Assembly: GCF_000819765.1 (NCBI RefSeq)
Contig: NZ_CDBT01000008.1
Location: 1 to 64,000, forward strand
DNA: 64,000 bases
Direction of reading: 5' to 3'
Source: Aeromonas bivalvium
Lineage (GTDB): Bacteria > Pseudomonadota > Gammaproteobacteria > Enterobacterales > Aeromonadaceae
The notes under the pieces are model-generated. The model worked only from the letters and a program-made list of their open reading frames with translations, did no database searches and was not told where the DNA came from. Position numbers and translations under genes: made by a program. Positions 26,701-34,973 of this stretch are shown piece after piece (position 1 is the first letter of the stretch; every line of letters begins with the position of its first letter).

Positions 26701-27397
26701 AGAGCAGCAGCAACAGCATGAGCACGGCACAGCCCACCAGGCCCGCATTGCCCACCTGCCACACCAGCAGGGTGACTGTGCCCGCCAGCTGCAGCAGCAG
26801 GGTCACCGGCATGGCGGGGTCTGCCAGGATCCAGGTGATGTCCCACACGTCCCGGTTGATGAGGTTCTGCACCCGGCCGCCAGCCCGGTCGTCGAAGCTC
26901 TTGCCGCCTAGCTTCATCACCTTGGCGAGCAGGGCCTCCGCCAGCAGGCGGCGGATGGGCACGTGCATCTTGAGGGAGAGCTGCAGGGCGTGCTCGGACA
27001 ACATGCCGGCGGCGAGCACGGAGGCGAACAGGGCCAGGGCCAGCAGCAGCTTGTGTGCCGTGGTGGCGCCGGCGCCCAGCTGGGTCATGACATGGTTGAG
27101 CAGCCAGGGGCTGGTCAGGGTCGCCAGCATGGCCAGCAGCTGCAACAGGGTGAGCAGGCCGATGCGGCTGCCGTAGTGACGCCAGATGTGGCGGGTGATG
27201 AGCCAGGGGCGCACCGGCTGGCGAGCGGTCAGGGCCAGAAACTCATCGGCCCTGGCATCCCGGCTGTCCTGGGGCAGCAGGGGGTAGAGATCGTCCAGGC
27301 TGACGGCACTCTCCTGCAACCCCTTGCGCTGCAAGGGGGAGGTCCAGTGATAGAAGAGGCGGCTCAGCCAGCTCGCCGAGAGTTCCGGGTGATCCAA
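23765..27397 (-). CDS. Single-chain ABCC/MRP-like ABC transporter
   Basis: A 1210-aa full transporter in order TMD1-NBD1-TMD2-NBD2. NBD1 has Walker A GATGAGKS (near 425), signature LSGGQQQ (near 512) and Walker B LLLLDNP, with Asn where the catalytic Glu is expected. NBD2 has GRTGAGKSS (near 984), a variant signature LSAGE (near 1100) and intact VLDEATSD. The N-terminal TSPLQRKGLQES-x-LDDLYPLLPQD resembles the opening of eukaryotic MRP proteins, as does the pairing of a degenerate NBD1 with an active NBD2. Probably an exporter; substrate unknown. Start is TTG at 27397 with AAGGA seven bases before it. Confidence 0.88.
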   Translation of the reverse strand: MDHPELSASWLSRLFYHWTSPLQRKGLQESAVSLDDLYPLLPQDSRDARADEFLALTARQPVRPWLITRHIWRHYGSRIGLLTLLQLLAMLATLTSPWLLNHVMTQLGAGATTAHKLLLALALFASVLAAGMLSEHALQLSLKMHVPIRRLLAEALLAKVMKLGGKSFDDRAGGRVQNLINRDVWDITWILADPAMPVTLLLQLAGTVTLLVWQVGNAGLVGCAVLMLLLLLSTRLIRRMNQQEQRLKHSQDERNGILAEYIKKLRLVRQNGLGPFFTRAARHKRQRELTVLGRVLRLDAINDALMLSTPLLVTLATFITYLVSGQRLTLPQVFTTIALFAVLRIPMQRLPYLIRTLINFNTGFNRLCELLNSPEQHRRLDDEHLARGAVVLEAVSARHRQQAVLAGVKLTIAPGELIGITGATGAGKSCLLHLIAGFDDEFEGEIRRHGRVAHLGHKPWLMNDSIRNNILFGQPWDEAHYRWVLEACTLNGDLALLAHGDQTLVGELGTRLSGGQQQRVALARALYTRADILLLDNPLSALDPLVAAQVLRLGLTFRPGPTRLLVSHDPEVLARCDRVFAIEGGSLIELAPRQLVDLPRSPSYAPLLPPREQERFHEEKMVEGKVDWGLFGFLWRRLSAPGLILLILMLTLGQEGLRIASDLWLGGRAEDTALGPLIGIYAALGLGSLLCITLVRVLNYKLGLRLAWSLFDGMLDRISRAPMAFFDKVPQGRILNRFDRDLAETQETLLPMLVGLVGMLISVLLQVLVIGINLPLLLLVAPLVGWALYVLQRRYRAVQLKLRRQASVLRSPLYISIGETIRGAPALRLAGAERYALDQVLVHYDNNLRSWYTTTSINRWLGMHQTLLSAALVGAVAIMVALSDSTLFGAVAITYAFTTSAMLNALIRNFAEVEQMMNAVERVREYSEIASERQQGASLQRVHPAVRFADLGLRYPEASQWALHGVNFELAPGEKVGVCGRTGAGKSSLLGALQAMYPATQGEIYYGDQPLSTLAPEAVRALYDTVSQTPLTFFGTLRANLVPLAEPAKSAQAPLAPRPGSDEDLPPDWARQDERLMEALRRVGLGERCAGRLDEDLDRLQLSAGETQLLVIARILLSHRPLIVLDEATSDLSHGGMREMAELLYRYRPEASYLVIAHHLEPLLSVDKVVVMEAGTVVEQGSPVSLLANPASRFHQLFAGQVNRQIDQIA

Positions 27398-27494
27398 TGG
27401 GTGTCCTTATTATTGTGTGTTGCTTCCATGGGCAGGGCGGCTCATGGGCCGCCCTCGAACGGGTTGTCATGCTGCGGGCGGGAGCCCTGTCGGA

Positions 27495-28769
27495 TCAGCG
27501 GTCCCGGTTCAGCCGGATGAGTCTGTCCAGGATCTGTTCGCCATCGGCGCGCAGGCCGTTGTGCTCATATTCGTTGGTGATCCAGGCGCGGCTGTTGCCA
27601 AGGCCCTTGAGGGTGTCGCGGCAAAAATCGAATTCCACATACATGTCGTCGGCATAGACGGCGCAGGCGACCGGCACCGGGTTGCGGGCCAGTTGTGCCG
27701 GGTCATAGAGGGGGCCCCAGTCCGCCTTCTTGGCCAGCAGATGGGCGGCCTCTTTCAGGGGGACAAGCTCACGGAACTGCTCGAACATCCAGGGGAAGAT
27801 CATCTCGCCGGTGAAGGCGAAGTCCTGGCCCGGCGCCCAGGCCAGCTCGGGATGCTCGGCGCGCACCCGTTCGGCCGCCCAGTCACTGGCGCTCCCCTCG
27901 CAATAGATGGCCTCGTGCAGTATGGCGAAGATGGGATGGGCGTTGAACGGCTGCATGGCCTGCACCTGATAGAGGAAGGCGGGATTGATCCGCTCGCCGA
28001 TGAAGGCGTCCTCCAGCAGGAAATAGAGCCCCTCGAAGGCGCCGCTGGCGCCGAGATCCAGCCCCTGCTGCTGCAACTGTTCCACCGTCAGGCGCTGGCC
28101 GTTGGGCAGGAGCACCTCGTAGCTGTGCAGGTGATTGGCCAGCCGGTTGGCGATGGCCTGGGCATGGGGGAAGCGGCTGAAGAAGGCGCGGTTCTTGTCG
28201 GCGACCCGGCGGTAGGTGGCGCGATAGACCTCCTCTGCCCGGCGGCCAAGGGGGGGGATGCCTCCCGTGATATAGACCTCGTGCAGGGCGGCGGGAAACA
28301 GGGAGAGATAGGTCAGGCAGCAGAAGCCGCCGAAGCTCTGGCCGAGCAGGCTCCAGGGCCTGTGGGGCGAGAGCTCGGCCCGGATCAGCTCGGCATCGCG
28401 CACTATGTCGTCTGCCCGAAAGTGGCTCAGGTAATCGGCTTGCTCGGATGGGCTCAGATGGGCTAGTGCATCGGCGCTGACCGGGGTGGAGTGGCCTGTG
28501 CCCCGCTGATCCAGCAGCAGCACCCGAAACTCCTGCAAGGCCCGCTTGAGCCAGCCGTTCTGGTTGGTGGGGCGGGGGGCGCCAAAGCCGGGGCCCCCTT
28601 GCAGATAGAGCAGCCAGGGCAGGTCTGCGTCCAGCTTGTCCTTGCGACAGAGGGTGCGGCCAAACAGGGTGAGCGCCGGGCCCTCCGGTTGGCGATGATC
28701 GAGGGGAACGGTGAACAGCCGGGGCTCACACAGGACGCCATCCAGCACATAACTCAAGGGGCGATTCAT
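27495..28769 (-). CDS. pap: Prolyl aminopeptidase (Aeromonas type)
   Basis: A 424-aa alpha/beta hydrolase (peptidase family S33) releasing N-terminal proline from peptides. The oxyanion segment LQGGPGFGAPRP and DQRGTGHSTP precede the nucleophile elbow LLGQSFGGFC (catalytic Ser); the C terminus holds NEYEHNGLR with the catalytic His. From memory it is very close to the well-studied Aeromonas sobria enzyme over its length (about 425 aa), which is the best taxonomic clue here. The ATG at 28769 follows a GGAGAAGG site; the open frame continues upstream without meaning. 97 nt separate its stop from the ABC gene start, so the two may be cotranscribed. Confidence 0.95.
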   Translation of the reverse strand: MNRPLSYVLDGVLCEPRLFTVPLDHRQPEGPALTLFGRTLCRKDKLDADLPWLLYLQGGPGFGAPRPTNQNGWLKRALQEFRVLLLDQRGTGHSTPVSADALAHLSPSEQADYLSHFRADDIVRDAELIRAELSPHRPWSLLGQSFGGFCCLTYLSLFPAALHEVYITGGIPPLGRRAEEVYRATYRRVADKNRAFFSRFPHAQAIANRLANHLHSYEVLLPNGQRLTVEQLQQQGLDLGASGAFEGLYFLLEDAFIGERINPAFLYQVQAMQPFNAHPIFAILHEAIYCEGSASDWAAERVRAEHPELAWAPGQDFAFTGEMIFPWMFEQFRELVPLKEAAHLLAKKADWGPLYDPAQLARNPVPVACAVYADDMYVEFDFCRDTLKGLGNSRAWITNEYEHNGLRADGEQILDRLIRLNRDR

Positions 28770-29332
28770 CTGGCCTTCTCCCGAAACGAGGCAATGGGGG
28801 AGCCACATCATAACCATGGCCCCGAATGCGGTCACGCCGGTTGTGGGCCCGGCTGGCAACTTTGGTGGTTTGTGTCGCGTCCCCCTGGATTGGGAAGGGG
28901 GAAGTCGTGCGCCTGGCGCCTTCGCCCTGTCCACTGCGTTCATGAAAATATCCCGCCGAACCTGGCTTGTTCGTGGCCATGGCATGCGCGAGTGCACCTG
29001 TCACTAGACTTTCCCCCTTGCCCTCGGCGTGCGCGTTCAGGCTGCTATCGACCCTTTCTTGCCGTCGCTGCCGCACCAAAAGAGGCTCCTTTGGGGCCTT
29101 TTTAGGAAAGGAAAGACCAGCCTTGCTCGCCGACCCACACCTGAAAAATGACGCAATTTGCTAACATTTCAGAACTAAATCATTAGATGTCTAAATTAAT
29201 TTGCGCTGTGTGAGATGCAATATAACTATATGTTTTTGTGTTAATTATTGGTTTTAAATTGTTTTTGTCTACTTTGTTTGTGTGGTTTTGATGGGTTGAT
29301 CATTTCGTATCTAACCTTTAGGGTGTGGATTC
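28770..29332. other. Intergenic region between pap and betI
   Basis: About 560 nt without a supported gene. The left part (to about 29100) is GC-rich with no clear signals apart from a weak hairpin with T-run at 29079-29103. The right 200 nt are very AT-rich and likely carry the bet operon promoter(s). No divergent betT gene is present here, unlike in E. coli. Confidence 0.5.
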
Positions 29333-29346
29333 ATTGAACAATCAAT
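29333..29346. promoter_or_regulatory. Candidate BetI operator
   Basis: ATTGA-ACAA-TCAAT is a 5-bp inverted repeat 11 nt before the betI start, in the AT-rich control region. It resembles the TTGA...TCAA half-sites described for BetI operators in gammaproteobacteria. Autoregulation relieved by choline is the known behaviour of the family; binding here is inferred. Confidence 0.4.
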
Positions 29347-29356
29347 TAACAAAAAC

Positions 29357-29944
29357 ATGCCCATTGTCGGAGTCTCGGAAAAGCGTCGTCAGCAACTGAT
29401 CCAGGCCACCATCTCTTCGGTGGCCGAGTTCGGTTTGCAGCACACCACCCTCAATCGCATCAGCGCACAGGCCGGCATGTCGTCCGGCATCATCAGCCAC
29501 TACTTCGGCGGCAAGCAGGCGCTGATCGAGGCGGTGGTGCGGGAGCTGCTCTCGGCCCTGGGGGCGGCGCTGCGGCAGCGGCTGCGCCCCGGCATGTCGC
29601 CCCGGGCGAGGCTGATGGCAGTCGTGGAAGCCAATTTCACCCCCTTGCAGTGCTCCCGTGCCGTGGCGCGCACCTGGCTCGCCTTCTGGGCCCAGGCCAG
29701 CCATGAGCCCGCTCTGGCCCGCCTGCAGCGGATCAACCAGCGGCGGCTGCTGAGCAATCTGGCCTGCTCCTTCGGCGCCAGCCTGCCGCGCCAGCAGGCT
29801 CTGGCCGCAGCCCAGCAGAGCGCCGCCATGATAGATGGCTTCTGGCTGCGCAGCGCCCTGAGCCCCAGCCCCGAACCCGACTTCAGCCGTGCCGAGCGGC
29901 TGTGCAAACTTTTTATCCTGCAACGACTGACCCCAGCGGAGTGA
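29357..29944 (+). CDS. betI: Choline-responsive TetR-family repressor
   Basis: A 195-aa TetR-family protein. The opening [19 protein letters not shown] and HTH segment [22 protein letters not shown] are diagnostic of BetI. It represses the bet operon and is released by choline. First gene of betI-betB-betA with 4 nt before betB. The ribosome site before the ATG is weak. Confidence 0.95.
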   Translation: MPIVGVSEKRRQQLIQATISSVAEFGLQHTTLNRISAQAGMSSGIISHYFGGKQALIEAVVRELLSALGAALRQRLRPGMSPRARLMAVVEANFTPLQCSRAVARTWLAFWAQASHEPALARLQRINQRRLLSNLACSFGASLPRQQALAAAQQSAAMIDGFWLRSALSPSPEPDFSRAERLCKLFILQRLTPAE

Positions 29945-29948
29945 ATTC

Positions 29949-31412
29949 ATGTCTTTGACCCGTTATCAGAATTTTGTCGACGGCCGTTACCTGGCCAATG
30001 CCTCTGGCGAGAGCTTCGAGGTGATCAATCCGGCCACCGGCGCCGTCATCTACGAGGTCGAGGTGGCCGATGAAGCCGTGCAGGCCGCCGCCATCGCGAG
30101 TGCCCAGCAGGGTTTTGCGCTCTGGTCCGCCATGAGCGGAGTCGAGCGTAGCCGGATCCTGCTGCGGGCCGTGGCCTTGCTGCGTGAGCGCAACGATGCT
30201 CTGGCCGCCATCGAGGTGGCCGACACCGGCAAGCCCTGGCAGGAGGCCTCCGTGGTGGACGTGGTGACGGGGGCCGACAGCATAGAGTTCTTCGCCGGTC
30301 TGGCCGCCGCCATCGAGGGTAACCAGCAGCAGCTGGGGGCCGATTTTTACTACAGCCGCCGCGAACCCCTCGGCATCTGCGCCGGGATCGGCGCCTGGAA
30401 CTACCCGCTGCAGATCGCCTGCTGGAAGTCGGCCCCGGCACTGGCCTGCGGCAACAGCATGATCTTCAAACCCTCGGAGGAGACGCCTCTTGGCGCCCTC
30501 AAGCTGGCGGAGATCTTCATCGAGGCCGGCATGCCTGCCGGGGTCTTCAACGTGGTGCAGGGGGATGGCCGGATCGGTGCCTGGCTGAGCCAGGCGCCCG
30601 AGGTGGCCAAGGTCTCCTTCACCGGCGAGGTGGGTACCGGCAAGAAGGTGATGCGCGCCGCCGCCGACACCCTCAAGGGGGTGACCATGGAGCTGGGGGG
30701 CAAATCCCCCCTCATCATCTTCGACGATGCGGGTCTGGAAGAGGCGGTCAGCGCCGCCATGGTGGCGAACTTCTACACCCAGGGGGAGGTGTGTACCCAT
30801 GGCACCCGCGTCTACGTGCAGCAGGGGATCTACCCCGCCTTCATGGCGCGCCTGCTGGCCCGCACCCGGGACAATATCCGAGTCGGGGACCCCATGGATC
30901 CGGCCACCAACTTCGGCGCCCTCATCTCCCGCGAACATCAGCGCAAGGTGCTCGACTACATCCGCATCGGCCAGGAGGAGGGAGCAACCCTGCGCTGCGG
31001 CGGGGAGGCGCTGCGCCCCGCCATGGCGCCCAATGGCTTCTTCGTCGCCCCCACCATCTTCAGCGAGTGCCGGGACGAGATGCGGATCTGCCGGGAAGAG
31101 ATCTTCGGCCCCGTGATGTCGGTGCTCAGCTTCGAGCAGGAGGAAGAGGTGGTGCGACGGGCCAATGACACGGCCCTGGGGTTGGCGGCCGGGGTGTTTA
31201 CCCGGGATATTCGCCGTGCCCACCGGGTGGTGCATCAGTTGCAGGCCGGGATCTGCTGGATCAACAGCTATGGCGCCTCCCCGGCCGAGATGCCGGTGGG
31301 CGGCTTCAAGCAGTCCGGCATAGGGCGGGAGAACGGTCTGGCGACCCTGCAGCACTACACCCAGCTCAAATCCGTCTATGTCGGCATGCAAGCCATGCAG
31401 AGCCCGTTCTAA
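29949..31412 (+). CDS. betB: Betaine aldehyde dehydrogenase
   Basis: A 487-aa NAD(P)-dependent aldehyde dehydrogenase that oxidises betaine aldehyde to glycine betaine, the second step of osmoprotectant synthesis. [13 protein letters not shown] is the cofactor loop, MELGGKSP holds the general-base Glu, and the catalytic Cys lies in [11 protein letters not shown]. The C-terminal [15 protein letters not shown] is typical of BetB. Ten nt separate it from betA. Confidence 0.97.
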   Translation: MSLTRYQNFVDGRYLANASGESFEVINPATGAVIYEVEVADEAVQAAAIASAQQGFALWSAMSGVERSRILLRAVALLRERNDALAAIEVADTGKPWQEASVVDVVTGADSIEFFAGLAAAIEGNQQQLGADFYYSRREPLGICAGIGAWNYPLQIACWKSAPALACGNSMIFKPSEETPLGALKLAEIFIEAGMPAGVFNVVQGDGRIGAWLSQAPEVAKVSFTGEVGTGKKVMRAAADTLKGVTMELGGKSPLIIFDDAGLEEAVSAAMVANFYTQGEVCTHGTRVYVQQGIYPAFMARLLARTRDNIRVGDPMDPATNFGALISREHQRKVLDYIRIGQEEGATLRCGGEALRPAMAPNGFFVAPTIFSECRDEMRICREEIFGPVMSVLSFEQEEEVVRRANDTALGLAAGVFTRDIRRAHRVVHQLQAGICWINSYGASPAEMPVGGFKQSGIGRENGLATLQHYTQLKSVYVGMQAMQSPF

Positions 31413-31421
31413 GGAGGCGCC

Positions 31422-33101
31422 ATGAAGCGATTCGATTACATCATAGTGGGGGCGGGCAGCGCCGGGTGCGTGCTGGCCAACCGCCTGAGCGAGGATGGCC
31501 GCTACAGGGTGCTGCTGCTGGAGACAGGGGGCAGCGACAGGAGCATCTTCATCCAGATGCCGACCGCCCTCTCCATCCCCATGAACACCAAAAAGTACGC
31601 CTGGCAGTTCGAGACCGAGCCCGAGCCCCATCTGGACGGGCGGCGCATGCACTGCCCCCGGGGCAAGGTGCTGGGGGGATCGTCTTCCATCAACGGCATG
31701 GTCTATGTGCGCGGCCACGCCGGGGACTTTGACGAGTGGCAGCAGGCGGGGGCCGAGGGCTGGGACTATGCACACTGCCTGCCCTACTTCAAGCGGGCCG
31801 AGCAGTGGGCCTTCGGTGGGGACGAGTATCGTGGCGACGAAGGGCCCCTTGGGGTCAACAACGGCAACCAGATGCAAAACCCCCTCTACCAGGCCTTCGT
31901 CGACGCCGGTGTGGAGGCGGGCTATGACGCCACGGCCGATTACAACGGCCGCCAGCAGGAGGGGTTCGGCCCCATGCACATGACGGTGAAGCAAGGGGTG
32001 CGCAGCTCCAGCGCCAACGCCTATCTGAGGCCCGCCATGGCCAGGGCCAACCTCACTGTGCAAACCGGCGCCCTGGTCCACAAGGTGTTGCTGGAGGGCA
32101 AGCGGGCGGTCGGGGTGCGCTTCGAGCGCGCAGGCAAGATGGAGGAGGTGAGGGCCGACAAGGAGGTGATCCTGAGTGCCGGACCCATAGGCTCCCCCCA
32201 TCTGCTGCAACTCTCCGGCATCGGCAACCCCGATGCCCTGAAGCAAGCGGGCATAGGGGTGCTGCATCCTCTGCCCGGGGTGGGGGAAAACCTGCAGGAT
32301 CATCTGGAGTTCTACTTCCAGTTTCGCTGCCAGCAGCCCATCACCCTCAACGGCAAGCTGGGGCTGTGGGACAAGTTCCTCATCGGCAGCCGCTGGCTGC
32401 TGCGCAAGGATGGCCTGGGGGCGACCAATCACTTCGAGTCCTGCGGCTTCATTCGCTCCAAGGCCGGGGTGCCCTGGCCGGATCTGCAATACCACTTCCT
32501 GCCCGCCGCCATGCGCTATGACGGCAGGGAGGCGTTTGCGGGTCACGGCTTCCAGGTGCATATCGGCCACAACAAGCCCCGCAGTCGCGGCCAGGTGGCG
32601 GTGCGCTCGGCGGATCCCCGCGAGGCTCCCGCCATCCGCTTCAACTATCTCTCCCATCCCGATGACGTCGAAGGGTTTCGCGCCTGCGTGCGCCTGACCC
32701 GGGAGATCATCGGCCAGCCCGCCCTAGATGCCTACCGGGGAGAGGAGATACAGCCGGGGGCCTCGGTACAAAGCGACGAGCAGATAGATGCCTTCGTGCG
32801 CAGTGCCGTGGAGAGCGCCTACCACCCCTCCTGCTCCTGCAAGATGGGGACGGACGCCCTGGCGGTGGTGGATCCCGAGACCCGGGTCCATGGTCTGCAA
32901 GGGTTGCGGGTGGTGGACTCCTCCATCTTTCCGACCATTCCCAACGGCAACCTCAATGCTCCCACCCTGATGGTGGCCGAGCGCGCCGCCGACCTGATCC
33001 TCGGCAAGGCGCCGCTCGCGGCATCCCCGGTCGAGGTGGGGCTGGCCGACCACTGGCAGGAGAAGCAGCGCCCCCGGGCGCCGGTACGCGCCCTGGCCTG
33101 A
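31422..33101 (+). CDS. betA: Choline dehydrogenase
   Basis: A 559-aa GMC-family flavoprotein oxidising choline to betaine aldehyde at the inner membrane. The N-terminal [21 protein letters not shown] is the FAD-binding Rossmann motif; [18 protein letters not shown] and [17 protein letters not shown] are GMC signatures. Catalytic His residues lie in [13 protein letters not shown] and near the end. AAGGAGG precedes the ATG. Last gene of betIBA proper; a transporter follows 250 nt later. Confidence 0.97.
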   Translation: MKRFDYIIVGAGSAGCVLANRLSEDGRYRVLLLETGGSDRSIFIQMPTALSIPMNTKKYAWQFETEPEPHLDGRRMHCPRGKVLGGSSSINGMVYVRGHAGDFDEWQQAGAEGWDYAHCLPYFKRAEQWAFGGDEYRGDEGPLGVNNGNQMQNPLYQAFVDAGVEAGYDATADYNGRQQEGFGPMHMTVKQGVRSSSANAYLRPAMARANLTVQTGALVHKVLLEGKRAVGVRFERAGKMEEVRADKEVILSAGPIGSPHLLQLSGIGNPDALKQAGIGVLHPLPGVGENLQDHLEFYFQFRCQQPITLNGKLGLWDKFLIGSRWLLRKDGLGATNHFESCGFIRSKAGVPWPDLQYHFLPAAMRYDGREAFAGHGFQVHIGHNKPRSRGQVAVRSADPREAPAIRFNYLSHPDDVEGFRACVRLTREIIGQPALDAYRGEEIQPGASVQSDEQIDAFVRSAVESAYHPSCSCKMGTDALAVVDPETRVHGLQGLRVVDSSIFPTIPNGNLNAPTLMVAERAADLILGKAPLAASPVEVGLADHWQEKQRPRAPVRALA

Positions 33102-33312
33102 GGGTTCACCACAACGACAGTGTGTGCAGAGAGCACCCTGGCACGGCAGTTCGTCAGTCTTTACCTATCGCTGGGCCCCAGGTGGCGCTGGCGATAGTTA
33201 AGTCCTGATCCCGCGTCCATCCCTTCCCCCGCAGCCGTGGGGTAGGGGAAGCCATGGCCGCCGGAAGCCGAACTGCTTCTTGAACATCACAATGCAATGA
33301 CAAGGAGCACCT

Positions 33313-33354
33313 ATGTTTGGTCACGAAATGGATATCGCGGGAGGTCAGTCATGA
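33313..33354 (+). CDS. 13-aa upstream ORF coupled to the BCCT transporter
   Basis: An ORF encoding MFGHEMDIAGGQS has a consensus AAGGAG ribosome site 6-7 nt before its ATG. Its TGA overlaps the transporter ATG as ATGA. The transporter's own GGGAGG site lies inside this ORF. The arrangement suggests translational coupling or a leader peptide; the peptide sequence has no family I recognise. Confidence 0.5.
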   Translation: MFGHEMDIAGGQS

Positions 33355-34568
33355 CGGCCTGGCTCAGTGCGGGGATCCTCTTTACCTTTGCCGCCATCGC
33401 GTTTGTCCTCTATCGCTGGGGCAATATCCGCTGCATCGGCACCACGCCGGTGCGCACCTTCACCTTCATCGCCATCCTGTTCACTTCCGGGCTGGATGTG
33501 GGACTCATCATGTTCCCGCTGACCGAGTTTGCCGGTTATGCCGATCTGCAGGCGAGCCCGGAATACGGGTTCACCAACCCGCTCGCCATCGAGTTCGGTT
33601 ACTGGGGTTTTCTCATCTGGGGTTTCTACTTCCTGACCTGTTTCTATTTTTGCGTGATAGAACCCAGAGTGAAGTTCTTCGAGCTGGCGCCGGTGAAGTT
33701 TCTCAACAACCTGGTGATCATAGGCACCTGCGCCTTCACCGCCTATCTGCTGCTGAGCAACCTGCCCTGGTATCTGCCCCAGATAGGGGATGGCGAGAGC
33801 CTGGTGGCGAGTTTTTACCTGCTCGTGCTGGTGGTGATAGGGCTCTCCATCTATTCGAGCACCAGCCTGAAGTTCGTGCGGGTCCTGAGCCTGGGCACCA
33901 CGACCTGCTTCATCGCCCTGATCGCCCTGATGTGGGGCGCCGCCTTCCTCACCCCGGCAGGGTCTCTGGCCGACTTTGCCGCCACCCTGGCACTGGTGGG
34001 GGGCTACTTTGGTCACATAGATCGCTTCGTGCTGCCCCTCAATGATTACCACGCTTTTTATCTCTACTGGTGGTTCTCCTGGAGCATCATGATCGGCCAG
34101 TTCACCGCCCGCTTCGTCGGTGGCCTGCGCACCTGGCAACTGCTGGGAGCCATGCTGGTGTTCCCCTCCCTGGCCATCGCCGTCTGGTTTGCCGTGCTCT
34201 ACTACTACCACGAGCAGGGATTGTCGACCGCCGGCTTCTTCAACTGGGCCATGGTCGCCGTGGGGATCACCATGGTGATCAACTCCCTCGACTCCCTGAT
34301 CCGCCTTTACACCGACAACCTGGGACTGACCACTGCGCGGCTCGGCCAGTGGCGCTACTTCGGGCTAAACCTGCTGATGCTGGCCGGCCTGACTCTGCTG
34401 TTCCAGCTCGATTTTCTCGAGATCCAGTGGGTTGGCGCCCTGGTGATAGGGCTCTTCTTCGCCTGCTTCGGCTACATCCTCAGGTACAGGTTCAACGAGG
34501 TGCGCAGCATTGAGGGGGCACCCAAGGAGAATCGCCTCGATTACGGCAAGATAGAGCTGGCGGGGTGA
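33351..34568 (+). CDS. Divergent BCCT-like transporter (probable choline uptake)
   Basis: A 405-aa inner-membrane protein with about 12 hydrophobic segments. FYLYWWFSWSIMIGQFTARFVGG corresponds to the conserved tryptophan-rich signature helix of the betaine/choline/carnitine transporter family, although the protein is shorter than typical members (500 aa or more) because the cytoplasmic tails are almost absent. Position after betIBA suggests import of choline to feed BetA (inference). The ATG at 33351 with GGGAGG is preferred over the in-frame ATG at 33297, which lacks a ribosome site. Confidence 0.75.
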   Translation: MTAWLSAGILFTFAAIAFVLYRWGNIRCIGTTPVRTFTFIAILFTSGLDVGLIMFPLTEFAGYADLQASPEYGFTNPLAIEFGYWGFLIWGFYFLTCFYFCVIEPRVKFFELAPVKFLNNLVIIGTCAFTAYLLLSNLPWYLPQIGDGESLVASFYLLVLVVIGLSIYSSTSLKFVRVLSLGTTTCFIALIALMWGAAFLTPAGSLADFAATLALVGGYFGHIDRFVLPLNDYHAFYLYWWFSWSIMIGQFTARFVGGLRTWQLLGAMLVFPSLAIAVWFAVLYYYHEQGLSTAGFFNWAMVAVGITMVINSLDSLIRLYTDNLGLTTARLGQWRYFGLNLLMLAGLTLLFQLDFLEIQWVGALVIGLFFACFGYILRYRFNEVRSIEGAPKENRLDYGKIELAG

Positions 34569-34615
34569 GCAGAGGGGAGGCAGACTGTCGGCGTCGCCCC
34601 GACCGTGAAAAAACA

Positions 34616-34643
34616 AAAAGCCCGCTCGATTGAGCGGGCTTTT
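34616..34643. terminator. Bidirectional terminator
   Basis: AAAAAGCCCGCTC and GAGCGGGCTTTT form an inverted repeat between the BCCT gene (plus) and the tRNA-Phe/tRNA-Asn transcript (minus). Confidence 0.9.
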
Positions 34644-34649
34644 CAAATT

Positions 34650-34725
34650 TGGCTCCTCCTACTGGACTTGAACCAGTGACATACGGATTAACAGTCCGCC
34701 GTTCTACCGACTGAACTAAGGAGGA
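34650..34725 (-). tRNA. tRNA-Asn (anticodon GTT)
   Basis: A 76-nt cloverleaf on the minus strand with 5' TCCTCCT and 3' AGGAGGA-GCCA acceptor stem, D-loop TTCAGTCGGTAGAAC, anticodon loop CTGTTAA and T-arm GGTTCAAGTCC. CCA is encoded. Confidence 0.97.
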
Positions 34726-34730
34726 ATTGT

Positions 34731-34806
34731 TGGTGCCCAGAGACGGAATCGAACCGCCGACACGGGGATTTTCAATCCCCTGCTCTACCGACTGAGCTAT
34801 CTGGGC
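34731..34806 (-). tRNA. tRNA-Phe (anticodon GAA)
   Basis: A 76-nt cloverleaf on the minus strand with acceptor GCCCAGA / TCTGGGC-ACCA, anticodon loop TTGAAAA and T-arm GGTTCGATTCC. It is transcribed first, with tRNA-Asn 5 nt downstream. Confidence 0.97.
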
Positions 34807-34816
34807 AACGGCGCGC

Positions 34817-34845
34817 ATTAAACCCTTTTGCCGCATCAGTGTCAA
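34817..34845 (-). promoter_or_regulatory. tRNA-Phe/tRNA-Asn promoter
   Basis: On the minus strand: TTGACA, a 17-nt spacer, TTTAAT, then a GCGCGCC discriminator just before tRNA-Phe. GC-rich discriminators are typical of stringently controlled stable-RNA promoters. Confidence 0.85.
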
Positions 34846-34936
34846 CCGCATGACTCGATTAATTCACCGTTCGCTCGACATCTGCACAATCCGCCGCTTT
34901 CCTCGCCAATGGCGGTGGGGACTGGGCGGGGCAGCA

Positions 34937-34960
34937 TAAAAAAGGCCCCTGTCGGGGCCT
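34937..34960 (-). terminator. M6 peptidase gene terminator
   Basis: On the minus strand AGGCCCC and GGGGCCT form a stem followed by a T-run, 14 nt after the peptidase stop. Confidence 0.85.
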
Positions 34961-34973
34961 GGTATCAGGGGCG

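Noticed and set aside
25547..26911. 454-codon plus-strand frame opposite the ABC transporter
   Set aside because: Gln/Gly/Ala-rich shadow of the transporter gene with no domain.
29079..29103. Hairpin with T-run between pap and betI as a terminator
   Set aside because: Only a 6-bp stem with a G-T pair and no upstream plus-strand gene to terminate; kept only as a remark in the region entry.
29913..32657. 914-codon minus-strand frame opposite betB/betA
   Set aside because: Antisense shadow over two confidently identified genes; composition rich in His/Gly/Ala/Pro with no motifs.
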